This document shows, in pieces, positions 1 to 10,945 of a stretch of 64,000 nucleotides of DNA. The number at the start of each line of letters is the position of its first letter. Within the stretch, counting starts at the first letter, position 1. The notes under the pieces were generated by a model that ran no database searches, was not told the DNA's origin, and saw only the letters and a list, made by a program, of their open reading frames with translations. The position numbers and the translations under genes were made by a program. The DNA is from Riptortus pedestris (lineage: Eukaryota; Arthropoda; Insecta; Hemiptera; Alydidae), in contig CM032228.1 in assembly GCA_019009955.1 (NCBI GenBank), positions 70,388,501 to 70,452,500 on the forward strand, given 5' to 3'.

Positions 1-88
1 CTTTTACTGTGTGAGATGGAAAACAAATACTCTCAGTCATGACATCATCAATTATGATTTTTTATTGTTAACTCAAAAATGATTCTTT

Positions 89-207
89 TAGCAGATGTCC
101 CTTAAGGGAAATCAGCTATTGAGGTCGTACTCATGATGCAAGTTTCGAAAAATTTCTTCAAATGTCCATCGATCCTACCCAGGAGATGACGAAAATGAGG
201 TCCGTTC

Positions 208-275
<68 letters not shown>

Positions 276-826
276 CTGTTAACGCTCTAGCGGTCGCAAT
301 TTTTGTTTGATCTTTACTAAACTCAGAATTTAATCGTTTTATGTAAAATGGAAGATCAAGTTCGTTAATTGCTGAAATCGGACCAGTGGGAGGGGGGTTT
401 ATAGGGGGGGATTTTTGAAAATTCAAAATATCTCCGTTATTATGCGTCGGATCGAACAATTGTATAGAATAAATTTTATTGCACATTAAATTTACCATAA
501 ATATTGTTCTATACATTTATTCTGTATCTTGAATATTAACCGAGATATTTGCATTTGTATTCTGCGTGTGGTCACCAGTTGGCTGTTCGGACTTTCCGCA
601 GAGAGCTCTGTCGCCCGTTTCTATAACTATTCGTCCCTCGTGAATAGATTTAGAGGTTAGGTTAACTGTTTTTTGGGGCTAGAAACTACTGGGTTATTAC
701 GCCCTAAATAATGTTTTAGGTTTAGAGGTTTCTTTCTACTACAGTTGTTATTAGGCAGATTTATCTATTGTAAAACTTCTCGTGGGAAATCTGCTTAGTT
801 TTACGCAGCCCCTGCGTGACGGACTT
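89..826 (-). mobile_element. HINE-like element, near complete
   Basis: On the + strand it opens with the hairpin end (GCAGATGTCCCTTAAGGGAA) and closes with GGGAAATCTGCTTAG then GCAGCCCCTGCGTGACGGAC in a T-run, so the element itself reads on the minus strand. A (TA)n tract at 213-271 separates a ~120-bp 3' segment from a ~550-bp body that has the family's G-run (GGAGGGGGGTTTATAGGGGG). No target duplication is visible; both flanks are T-rich, as for elements that insert between T residues. No coding capacity. The non-autonomous Helentron assignment rests on the 3' palindrome, the subterminal inverted repeat and the microsatellite. Confidence 0.72.
213..271. repeat. (TA)n microsatellite inside HINE
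   Basis: A pure TA tract. It occupies the fixed position seen in the other HINE copies, between GAGGTCCGTTCAAAA and TTTGTCTGTTA. Confidence 0.95.
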
Positions 827-1684
827 TTTTTCTATACATACTCGATACTCATATACTCATTTTAAAGATACTTGAGTTCATAGCTGTTAATGGCTGAAAT
901 CGGACTAGGCATAAGGTGATTTCAAAGGATGGTGGATCGAAAATTGAATATATCCCCGTCATTATTAGTCGTGTCGAATAATGTTACAGATCTAATCTTG
1001 TTAAACTATTGCTAGTCTACAATTGTTATTTTATACATGTTTTATAGCTCAAATATTTATGCGAGATAAACAAATCAGCCATTGCTATTGATTTCATCTT
1101 TCAGTAAACTCTCCATTTACTAGTTTTGTTTGATCGTAACCAAACTCGATATTTAATCGTTTTTTTCTGAAATCAAAGATCAAGTTCGTTAATGCCTGAA
1201 ATGTGACCAATGGAAGGGGGGGGGTTTAGAGAGGGGGGTTTCGGAAATCCGAAATATCTCCGTCTGTTATAATACATTGAATCGAAAAATTGTATAGACC
1301 CAATCTTATTGCAAATTAAATAATCTATAAATATTGTTTTATACATTTTTTCTGTGTCAAGAATGTTAACCGAGTTATTTGGATTTTATAGTTTTCCGCT
1401 TTCAGTAAATCCCCACTCCTATTCATGTTATATTAATAATAACCTGTTATATCATGAACTCTTCATTACAACGTTAAATAAGGAATATTGTTTTCATTGA
1501 ACTTTTACTTTCTGAGATATATGCAAATACGGTCTGTTGCTACGCCCTTCTTTTGCTCTTGGATTACTAAATCTGCTTAATTTACGCAGCCCCTGCGTGA
1601 CAGACTTTTTTACTTTGGTATAGAAAATTTATTTGGAGATGTGCTCAATAGTGTTTTACTAGCCTCTGCGTGACGGATTTTTTA
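827..1684 (-). mobile_element. Stacked HINE 5' segments, no 3' hairpin
   Basis: Directly abutting the previous copy are two further HINE-type bodies, one near 880-1075 and one near 1120-1420 with the G-run at ~1215. They lead to a second 5' terminus at about 1563-1612 (AAATCTGCTTAATTTACGCA, GCCCCTGCGTGACAGAC) and a third at about 1613-1684 (GCCTCTGCGTGACGGATTTT). The hairpin (3') end is absent from both. The last 75 bp contain GAGATGTGCTCAATAGTGTT, which matches the 107-bp satellite monomer at 60-64 kb. Confidence 0.65.
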
Positions 1685-2284
1685 AACTTAAGAGCTTATT
1701 ATTTTGCAAAATGCATTAAATATCATATGGTAACCGCTTTGCAGTTACGGTTATACGTCAGGATAAAAAAGTGTGTTTGTACATAATATTTTTATTTATT
1801 GCCGTATGAACGTTTTTCACTGATCCCGGTGCTAAGTCAACAGCGTTATACACGACAAACATTTTTGATTTTTTTGTGAAGTAGTCCTCAAGTGAATAAC
1901 GAGTACTAACTTAGCGTTTCCTGCGTGTCATATTGATCTCCCTTACATTTCATACTTCCACGACAGAAGGAATTGTTGAATGATGCTTCTCTGACGGCAC
2001 GCAGAGCAGAGCGACCCGAGCCAATCGTGACTTGGTATTATAATAAAAGGTTAACTAAAGAGCTGTCAGCCGTGCTTAGTTCTGACAGGCCTATTAATTC
2101 ACAAGGCGAGGACCTACCTGTTGTCTCTAATCGCTCTCTCCCTCTAATTCTCTCACTCACTAGAGGGCGCTCCATCTTTAGCTCCTCACTTAATCTAATG
2201 CGCCTACGTCAAAACCCCCCGCCAAACTATAGGTCATTCATGTGCTGGGTTGGAGGAAACTTCCCAAAGATACGCTTTATAAAA
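1685..2284. other. Intergenic, no gene recognised
   Basis: AT-rich to about 1940, then somewhat GC-richer (~1955-2270), including CACTAGAGGGCGCTCCATCT. A 106-codon open frame at 1973-2293 (+) shows no recognisable domain, has biased basic and serine content, and runs into the tandem array, so I do not call it a gene. Confidence 0.5.
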
Positions 2285-3680
2285 ATGGAATGAACTATGT
2301 TGCAGGAAATTCTGATAAGATAGTAAAAGAGAAGCATGTAGGAATGATCTTTGGAAAGGAAGGCTGTACAAAAGTAAAAATAAGTATGTTGCAAGGAACT
2401 ATGGAATGCTAGCCTTTAAAAATTAAAAAGAACTATATTGGAGGAAACACTCGAAGGATAGTCTTTTTTTTATTTAAAAAAAAGAACTACGTTGGACGAA
2501 ACGTTGGAAGAAATAAGAAAGACTATGATGGAGAAGACATTGGAAGGCTTGCGTTTATAAAAATGAAAAAAAAAAATGTTTGAAAGACATTGGAAGGCTA
2601 ACATGAATGAAGCTTTTGCATAGTGGTCGTTATAAAAATAAAACCCCTATGGTGGAAAAAGCATTGGAAATCTAAAGTTTACGAAATAAAAAGGGACTAT
2701 GTGGAGGGGACTTTGCAAGGATAGTCTTTATAAAAATAAAAAGAGCTATGATGGAGGAAACATTCGAAGTCTAGCATTTAAAAAATAAAAAAGGACTACG
2801 TTGGAATAAACTTTGCATGAATAGTCTTTATAAATATAAAAAGAACCATGTTTGAGAGACATATGAAGGCTAACCTTTATAAAAATAAAAAGAGTTATGT
2901 TGCAAGAAGCTATTGTATAGTGGACGGTATAAAAATAAAACCCGCTATGGTAGAAGGAGCATTGAAAATCTAACGTTTACTAAATAAAAAGGGACTATGT
3001 TGGATGAAACTTTGCAAGGATAGTCTTTATAAAAATAAATAGACCTATGATGGAGGAAACATTCGAAGTCTAGCATTTAAAAAATAAAAAAGGACTACGT
3101 TGGAATAAACTTTGCATGAATAGTCTTTATAAATATAAAAAGAACCATGTTTGAGAGACATATGAAGCCTAACCTTAATAAAAATAAAAGGAGTTATGTT
3201 GCAGGAAGCTATTGTATAGTGGACGGTATAAAAATAAAACCCGCTATGGTAGAAGGAGCATTGAAAATCTAACGTTTACTAAATAAAAAGGGACTATGTT
3301 GGATGAAACTTTGCAAGGATAGTCTTTATAAAAATAAATAGAACTATGATGGAGGAAACATTCGAAGTCTAGCATTTAAAAAATAAAAAAGGACTACGTT
3401 GGAATAAACTTTGCATGAATAGTCTTTATAAATATAAAAAGAACCATGTTTGAGAGACATATGAAGCCTAACCTTAATAAAAATAAAAGGAGTTATGTTG
3501 CAGGAAGCTTTCGCATAGTGGCCGATATAAAAATAAAATAAAAACTAAGTTGGAGGAAACATTGGAAGTCTAGCCTTTAAAAATAAAAAGGACTATGTTG
3601 GAATAAACTTTGCATGGATAGTCTTTATAAAAATAAAAAGGACCATGTTTGAAAGATATATGAAGGCTAACCTTTATAAA
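2285..3680. repeat. ~50-bp tandem repeat with 299-bp higher-order unit
   Basis: The subunit is roughly AAAAATAAAAAGGACTATG, TTGGAGGAAACTTTGCAAGG, ATAGTCTTTAT, varying between neighbours. Six different subunits form a higher-order unit. The marker CAAGGATAG recurs at 2716, 3015 and 3314, exactly 299 bp apart each time, and the later two units are nearly identical. The array continues at 4661 after an insertion. It is non-coding. Confidence 0.9.
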
Positions 3681-3756
3681 CACAAAAATTTAACTGATAT
3701 AATTAATTTACATTTAATATTTGCGTTTTAAATTAAATTTCATAAATTCCTTTACA

Positions 3757-3777
3757 TGTGCGCGAGTGTGTTTGTGT

Positions 3778-3842
<65 letters not shown>

Positions 3843-3850
3843 TGTGAGTG
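3757..3850. repeat. (GT)n microsatellite
   Basis: A long GT tract with a few GA and GC interruptions, inside the retroposon block. Confidence 0.95.
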
Positions 3851-4139
3851 AGTGTATGAATATTCTCTCAATCGAGTGTGTATTAGGGAGGTACAGAGTT
3901 TTATGTAAATAGTCACCTGTAGCAGCTTATATTTTATCTAAACCTTAATTAATTTATTCGTTTTATAAACCAATTTTATTATAATTATTGACTTATTTAT
4001 TTATTTAATATTTCAATATTTTATTAGTGATTTCCCTATCATCCAATGTAACCCAATAATTTCGATTTTCAGTTTTGTACCAAGCTTTGAATTTTGTTTT
4101 TGATTGTTACCCTTGTTTATTTATTTCGTTCTGTGGTGT

Positions 4140-4590
4140 GTTCCATTTTTGGTTTTTGATTTCCATTCTAGGTTTTTGAGTTCCATTTTGTTTTTCGAGT
4201 TCCATTTCTGTTTTTGAGTTCCAGTGCCGTTTTTGTGTTTCATTCAGTTTTTGTTTTTAATTTCGCCTTTTGTGTTCTATTTATTTTTTTGCTTTCCAGT
4301 TTCTGTTTTGTGTTGCGTTTCTATTTCTTTCCCATTTCTGTTTTGATTTCATCTCTGTTTTTCGTGTTTTCTCTCTGTTCTGTGATCCTTTTATGTTTTG
4401 TGTTCCTTTTGTGTTTTGATTCCTTTTGTGTTCTGTGTTTCTTTTCTCATTTGTGTTCCTTTTACGTTTTGTGTTCCTCATCTGTTTTGTTTTCCTTTTG
4501 GGTTTTGTGTTCCATTTCTGTTTTGTTTAATTTTGTTAATTGTTTTTTGTATTGTTTTGTTTTCATTTGAGTTTTGTTTTGATTTTTAAA
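4140..4590. repeat. T-rich degenerate short tandem repeat
   Basis: Imperfect repetition of units such as TTTTTGAGTTCCATTTCTG and TTTTGTGTTCC. Open frames on both strands here (for example 4214-4570) are phenylalanine/valine/cysteine-rich or lysine/asparagine-rich translations of the repeat and are not genes. Confidence 0.85.
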
Positions 4591-4660
4591 TCGTGAAGCT
4601 TTTGTTTAGAGCAACATGACCAAAGCTGCGAAGCTCCAATAAACAAATAAATAAATAAAA

Positions 4661-5340
4661 TAACCTTTATAAAAATAAAAGGAGTTAAGTTGCAGGAAGC
4701 TTTCACATAGCGGCCGATATAAAAATAAAAAACCACTATGATGGAAGAAGCATTGGAAGTCTAGCGTTAAAAAAATAAACAATAACTATGTTGAAGGAAA
4801 CATTGCAAGGATAGGCTTTATAAAAATTAAAAAAAAAACTATTTTGGAGGAAACATTGGAAGTCTAGCCTTTAAAAATAAAAAGGACTATGTTGGAATAA
4901 ACTTTGCATGAATAGTCTTCATAAAAATAGTCTTTAAAAATTAATAGGACTATGTTGGAAGAATCTTTTCGTAGATAGTCTTTATAAAAATAAAAAAGAA
5001 CCATGTTTGAGAGACATATGAAGGCTAACCTTTATAATGATAAAAAGAGTTATATTGCTGGAAGATTTTGCATAGTTGCCGATATAAAAATAAAAACCAC
5101 TATGATGGAGGAGGCATTGGAAGTCTAGCGTTTATAAAATGAAAATGGACTATGTAGGAGGAAACTTTGCAAGGAGTCTTTATTAAAATAAAAAGAACTA
5201 AGTTGGACGAAACATTGGAAGTATAGCAGTTAAAAAAGTCAGAAAGGACTATTTTGGAGGAAACTTTGCAATCGATTTTTAAAAATAAAAAGATCTTTTG
5301 TGGTGAAAACTTTGAAGATTAGTCAAAAAGGAGTGGTGGT
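4661..5340. repeat. ~50-bp tandem array, continued
   Basis: Same subunit family as 2285-3680 (GGACTATGTTGGAATAAACT, TTGCATGAATAGTC and so on) but more diverged and without a clear 299-bp super-period. It degrades towards 5340. Confidence 0.85.
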
Positions 5341-5379
5341 TCAAAGGGAAGCATGAATGTTAAAATCACGTTATTATGG

Positions 5380-5560
5380 AGCCTATTTGTTTTTCGGTAA
5401 ACATGCACCGCGAAAATTAGTTTGTTTTGTACATACATATAAGAGATATGAGCTAAAAACTAGAGCGGAAGTCTAAATTGTTGTTGTTTTTATGCGATTG
5501 GACCGAACTAAAATGGGCAGGTGTACCCAGTTACTTCTGCTCATTATTAACACTGCTCCG
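5380..5560 (+). repeat. Fragment of the 298-bp-unit interspersed repeat
   Basis: GAGATATGAGCTAAAAACTA, GAGCGGAAGTC and GACCGAACTAAAATGGG resemble the units at 31.7-33.4 kb (GAGTTATAAACTAAAAGCTA, GCGGGAGTC, CAACCGAACTAAATAA). The match is partial and diverged. Confidence 0.4.
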
Positions 5561-5735
5561 GCAATATGTTAACGAGCTATTGTTGATCCGCGTCCTGTTA
5601 ATTATTGTGTCAAGTAATAATAGTCTGTTGGTGTTAATTTTGTCCTAAATACTATTTAATGACTGAAATAAATAATTTGAGGTGTTGTCCTTCGTAGTCA
5701 TATAGCATTTCTGTTGTCATTTATTAATTGTGTTT

Positions 5736-5852
5736 TTAAGTGGGATTTTTGTTGTAGCATTCTGGAATATTGGCGTCTTTTGAGGGTGATTTTGCATATA
5801 AATCAGCGAGATCGTTTCCCAGCATTCCAGAATGCCCATTGATCAAGCCAAA
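5736..5852 (-). pseudogene. LINE RNase H fragment
   Basis: The minus-strand frame reads GLINGHSGMLGNDLADLYAK, which resembles the C-terminal RNase H signature of I-clade non-LTR retrotransposons (W-x-PGHSGIxGNDxADxxAK). The usual Trp-Ile-Pro is altered to Leu-Ile-Asn, and upstream the frame enters a CA/TA microsatellite. Only ~40 codons remain. It is a decayed LINE scrap and not expected to work. Confidence 0.55.
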
Positions 5853-5859
5853 GTGTATG

Positions 5860-6400
5860 TGTACACACACGCACACACACAAATATATATATATACAACG
5901 ATTTTGGAGTCCAATTACAATATTCACCAAGTTATACTTCTCTTCCACATTAACAGCTCTTTATCTACCTGAGACCTAAAGGGCTGGGGCTGAGATTGCA
6001 GAGAAAGTGAGTAAAGTAGGAATTGCAGGAGAGTTCTCTCTCGTGGACATAACCCGCTTTTCTAGATCGGTGGAAGATATCCTCCAGGGGTATAATCCTC
6101 TAGGTCTGTCCAATCCTGGAGGTTATCCTCCTTAGGCCATTATCTCCCCAATCCTCTACAGCAGTTCCCAAGCCTACCCAATTCCCCCGATAGGGATCAA
6201 CCATTAGTCATTGGGACACCCCTCTGACAATTTCAAATGATAAATGACTCTTTCTATTGTTTTATTATTTATTATTTATCGCTGTCAGTATTTCATTCAT
6301 TCTGACAGTTCTATTATTTTATAGAGATTATTTTTAGTGTATTTTTCTAAATTAAATACTTTGTTCAAATAATTCTCTATATCATCGAATTTTTATAAAT
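5860..6400. other. Intergenic, short CA/TA repeat then nothing recognised
   Basis: A short (CA)n(TA)n lies at 5862-5896. The stretch 5970-6235 is GC-richer with short CCTCC/GGAGG-type repeats (for example TCCTGGAGGTTATCCTCC), possibly LINE untranslated sequence. 6240-6400 is plain AT-rich DNA. Confidence 0.4.
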
Positions 6401-6409
6401 TGCTGTAAG

Positions 6410-9398
6410 GTCCTATAATGCGTATTATGCATGAATAGATAGGATACTGCAGAATCTTCAAATTATATATTAGAAAACTATAAAGCCCGAAAAGGCTGTC
6501 TGCTTCAGGAATTTCAAATATATATAAGAAAAATATAGAGCTTGAATAAGTATGAAGATATAATAGAATGGATAGCTCAGGCACTTCGAATTATATCTAA
6601 GAAAACTATAGAGCGTGAATATGTATTATACATGAATAGAAAGGGTAGCTCAGACACTTCGAATTATATGTAAGAAAACTATAGTGCGTGAATAAGTATT
6701 ATACATGAATAGAAAGGGTAGCTCAGGCACTTCGAATTATATGCAAGAAAACTATGGTGCGTGAATAAGTATTATACATGAATAGAAAGGATAGCTCAGG
6801 CACTTCGAATTATATGCAAGAAAACTATGGTGCGTGAATAAGTATTATACATGAATAGAATGGCTAGCTCAGGCACTTTGACTTATATGTAAGAAAACTA
6901 TAGTGCGAGAATAAGTATTATACATGAATAGAAAGGGTAGCTTAGGCACTTCGAATTAAATGTAAGAAAACTTTCGAATTATATGTGAGAAAACTATAGA
7001 GCGTGAATATGTATTATACATGAATAGAAAGGACAGCTCAGGCACTTCGAAATATATGTAAGAAAACTATAGTGCTTGAATAAGTATTAAGGTATAATAG
7101 AATGGATAGCTCAGGCACTTCGAATTATATGTAAGAAAACTATAGTGCATGAATAAGTATTATACATGAATAGAAAGGGTAGCTCAGGCACTTCGAATTA
7201 TATGCAAGAAAACTATGGTGCGTGAATAAGTATTATACATGAATAGAAAGGATAGCTCAGGCACTTCGAATTATATGTAAGAAAACTATAGTGCGTGAAT
7301 AAGTATTATACATGAATAGAAAGGGTAGCTCAGGCACTTCGAATTATATGTAAGAAAACTATAGTGCGTGAATAAGTATTATACATGAATAGAAAGGATA
7401 GCTCAGGCACTTCGAATTATATGCAAGAAAACTATGGTGCGTGAATAAGTATTATACATGAATAGAAAGGATAGCTCAGGCACTTCGAATTATATGCAAG
7501 AAAACTATAGACTGTGAATAAGTATTATACATGAATAGAAAGGATAGCTCAGGTAGTTCGAATTATATGTAAGAAAACTATAGACCATGAATAAGTATTA
7601 TACCCGTACATGGATAGAATGGATAGCTCAGGCACTTCGAATTATATGTAAGAAAACTATAGAGCGTGAGTAAGTACTATACATAAATAGAATGGATAGC
7701 TCAGGCACTTCGAATTATATGTAAGAAAACTACAGAGCGTGAGTAAGTTTTATACATGAATAGAATGGATAGCTCAGGCACTTCGAATTATATGTAAGAA
7801 AACTATAGTGCGTGAATAAGTATTATACATGAATAGTATGGATAGCTCAGGCACTTCGAATTATATGTAAGAAAACTATAGTGCGTGAATAAGTATTATA
7901 CATGAATAGTATGGATAGCTCAGGCACTTCGAATTATATGTAAGAAAACTATGGTGCGGGAATAAGTATTATACATGAATAGAATGGATAGCTCAGGCAC
8001 TTCGAATTATATGCAAGAAAACTATAGACTGTGAATAAGTATTATACATGAATAGAAAGGATAGCTCAGGTAGTTCGAATTATATGTAAGAAAACTATAG
8101 ACCATGAATAAGTATTAGACCCGTACATGGATAGAATGGATAGCTCAGGCACTTCGAATTATATGTAAGAAAACTATGGTGCGTGAATAAGTATTATACA
8201 TGAATAGAAAGGATAGCTCAGGCACTTCGAATTATATGCAAGAAAACTATAGACTGTGAATAAGTATTATACATGAATAGAAAGGATAGCTCAGGTAGTT
8301 CGAATTATATGTAAGAAAACTATAGACCATGAATAAGTATTATACCCGTACATGGATAGAATGGATAGCTCAGGCACTTCGAATTATATGTAAGAAAACT
8401 ATAGAGCGTGAGTAAGTACTATACATAAATAGAATGGATAGCTCAGGCACTTCGAATTATATGTAAGAAAACTACAGAGCGTGAGTAAGTTTTATACATG
8501 AATAGAATGGATAGCTCAGGCACTTCGAATTATATGTAAGAAAACTATAGTGCGTGAATAAGTATTATACATGAATAGTATGGATAGCTCAGGCACTTCG
8601 AATTATATGTAAGAAAACTATAGTGCGTGAATAAGTATTATACATGAATAGTATGGATAGCTCAGGCACTTCGAATTATATGTAAGAAAACTATAGTGCG
8701 TGAATAAGTATTATACATAAATAGAATGGATAGCTCAGGCACTTCGAATTATATGTAAGAAAACTACAGAGCGTGAGTAAGTTTTATACATGAATAGAAT
8801 GGATAGCTCAGGCACTTCGAATTATATGTAAGAAAACTATAGTGCGTGAATAAGTATTATACATGAATAGTATGGATAGCTCAGGCACTTCGAATTATAT
8901 GTAAGAAAACTATAGTGCGTGAATAAGTATTATACATGAATAGTATGGATAGCTCAGGCACTTCGAATTATATGTAAGAAAACTATAGTGCGTGAATAAG
9001 TATTATACATGAATAGTATGGATAGCTCAGGCACTTCGAATTATATGTAAGAAAACTATAGTGCGTGAATAAGTATTATACATAAATAGAATGGATAGCT
9101 CAGGCACTTCGAATTATATGTAAGAAAACTACAGAGCGTGAGTAAGTTTTATACATGAATAGAATGGATAGCTCAGGCACTTCGAATTATATGTAAGAAA
9201 ACTATAGTGCGTGAATAAGTATTATACATGAATAGTATGGATAGCTCAGGCACTTCGAATTATATGTAAGAAAACTATAGTGCGTGAATAAGTATTATAC
9301 ATGAATAGTATGGATAGCTCAGGCACTTCGAATTATATGTAAGAAAACTATAGTGCGTGAATAAGTATTATACATGAATAGTATGGATAGCTCAGGCA
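6410..9398. repeat. 73-bp satellite array (~41 copies)
   Basis: The monomer GAATTATATGTAAGAAAACT, ATAGTGCGTGAATAAGTATT, ATACATGAATAGAATGGATA, GCTCAGGCACTTC repeats with a 73-bp period; GAATTATATG starts at 6661, 6734 and 6807. The left edge is degenerate (6410-6600), while the right copies are almost identical and stop abruptly at 9398. Variant monomers (ACTGTGAATAAG, AGGTAGTTCG, and a +4 form with CCCGTACATGG) recur as blocks near 7509, 8028 and 8251, showing multi-monomer duplication. No open frame. Confidence 0.95.
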
Positions 9399-9516
9399 CA
9401 ACCTCCGGTGAGGGCCGGAATGTACATGAATGTAATGAAATATTCGATCTTTCACCGACAATCTGGTATTTGTTGACATTCACCGGCGAATGTCGACATT
9501 CTCTAATTTCGGTCTT
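9399..9516. other. Satellite right flank with small palindrome
   Basis: A short unique segment between the 73-bp satellite and a HINE fragment. It contains a near-palindrome, GACATTCACCGGCGAATGTC, around 9475-9495 (7-bp arms, 6-nt centre). Confidence 0.5.
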
Positions 9517-9675
9517 TCATATATATATATATTTGTCTGTTAACGCTTTAGCGGTCGCAATTTTTGCTCGTTACCAAACTCCATATTTAAACGTTTTATA
9601 TAAAAATAAAGATCAAGTTCGTTAACGGCTGAAATCGGACCAGGGGGAGGGAGGTTTAGAGGGGAAGATTTTTTC
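9517..9675 (-). mobile_element. HINE internal fragment
   Basis: A short (TA)n followed by TTTGTCTGTTAACGCTTTAG, CGGTCGCAATTTTTG, then GGCTGAAATCGGACCAG and the G-run GGGGGAGGGAGGTTTAGAGG. Both termini are missing. Confidence 0.75.
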
Positions 9676-10540
9676 GACCAATAACAAACATAGTATATTA
9701 CGAAGCGTTGAAACATTGATGTTGGTAACTATCGAATCGGAGTTGTAGAACCTAAATTTCTATGTGCCCTAACTAGCTCACACGGAAAAGGACACTACTT
9801 ATGCAGTCCGTTAGCTAGGCCGATGGCCATTTGAAGTGCTTTTCGAAAAACGACATCAATCTTAATGGCTCATTTTCCTTAAAGATAATCCCTTTAAGTG
9901 TTTTATAACCTTTGAGTGAACTGATGGTTTTATACCTGGATGTGCTCCAGGGATGCATTACTAATAAGGCGCCTTGTAGTTTTAGTACATTTCCCTTAAC
10001 ACGTTCTGTGGTGATGACGCATGAGGCGTATCATCTCCTTTCTCAACTTCTATCTGCTCTCCTCGTCATTAGCCCCTTGCTATTGTCCTCAAATTTTTCA
10101 TCAGCCCTCAGTATACTACCAGCTTTCTTACAGTGCAGTTAATTAGTAATTTTTTTGCTTTTTTGAGCCCTAGTGAGAAGTGAACCATACCGTTTTTGCT
10201 GGTGCTTGCTATTGGTTGTATGAACTCTTCAGTTATGTTTTAAGTTAGCATATAAATATTAAAAAAAGTGTAAATGGATTTTATTTTAGTTTGTTGTTTG
10301 TAATGATTTAATTATTTAATTTTTTGCAAACATAATTAGAATAATTTTAGGAATAATAGGGGCATTAGATTTAAATTTAGTCATCATTTAACATTTTTTA
10401 TATAAAATTAATCATTAGGTATACTTTAAAAAAAATAGGTAAAATTGCAAAATAGAAAAGAAGATAGAAAATAGAAAACTAGGAACATGTGAAATTAAAC
10501 AGAGTTAATCACATATTTAAGAAGTACGAAGAAGATGAAA
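9676..10540. other. Intergenic, no gene recognised
   Basis: Unique-looking sequence. A 76-codon frame at 9912-10142 (+) has no recognisable motif. 10200-10520 is very AT-rich. Nothing here can be supported as a gene. Confidence 0.45.
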
Positions 10541-10945
10541 GGAGCCTACCGATGGAAGGACCGTTGGCGTCGGAAATGTCTAGACTAAGCATCTAGCCCA
10601 TTCACGGCGTTCTCCTTTGATGTCGCCGATCTTCTATAAGAGCGGTCCAGCTCGTCTCGAAAACTAGCAAAAACATTGAGGATCCCGAACCCGAAGGAGA
10701 AAGACCTACCTCTCCAAGGAAAGGATAGCCACCTGCTCATAAGGACATTGGACCCACTACTGCCGGCATCTGCATAGCATCGCCGGCAAGCTACACCCGT
10801 TGGACTGGTTAAGCCAGCTCCTGAGATACAAGAAGAGAGTAGCAGTTATGTTTCTCCCGGATCTCTAACACACAGTCGAGTCCAGGGACTCATTGGGATT
10901 AGTTAGAGGCTCGGCTCCTGCCGGGGCAATAGGCCCATCCCTCAG

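Larger units (their letters stand above)
3681..4660 (+). mobile_element. Retroposon insertion inside the tandem array
   Basis: This ~980-bp block interrupts the ~50-bp array. It is flanked by identical 13-mers TAACCTTTATAAA (3668-3680 and 4661-4673), which look like a target-site duplication. It ends in GAGCAACATGACCAAAGCTG, CGAAGCTCC and an AATAAA-rich tail, like LINE 3' ends; the same tail motif lies at about 37003-37052. No coding domain is visible, so it is either a 5'-truncated LINE or a SINE. The flanking 13-mer also belongs to the array unit, so array periodicity could mimic a duplication. Confidence 0.6.

Noticed and set aside
175..516. 113-codon minus-strand open frame with a Tyr-Ile repeat
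   Set aside because: It is the translation of a HINE body plus its (TA)n tract. Equivalent frames appear in other HINE copies (33854-34114, 36257-36469) with disrupted reading, and there is no domain.
1973..2293. 106-codon frame as a gene
   Set aside because: It has no recognisable domain and ends inside the tandem array. Composition is explained by a GC-richer patch.
3757..3850. Telomere-like or promoter repeat
   Set aside because: It is a plain (GT)n microsatellite without TTAGG-type units.
4214..4589. 118- and 63-codon frames rich in Phe, Cys and Val
   Set aside because: They arise from a T-rich tandem repeat; all three + frames look alike in composition.
6410..9398. CRISPR array or minisatellite-coded protein
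   Set aside because: The unit is uniform over 73 bp without spacers, and all frames contain stops.
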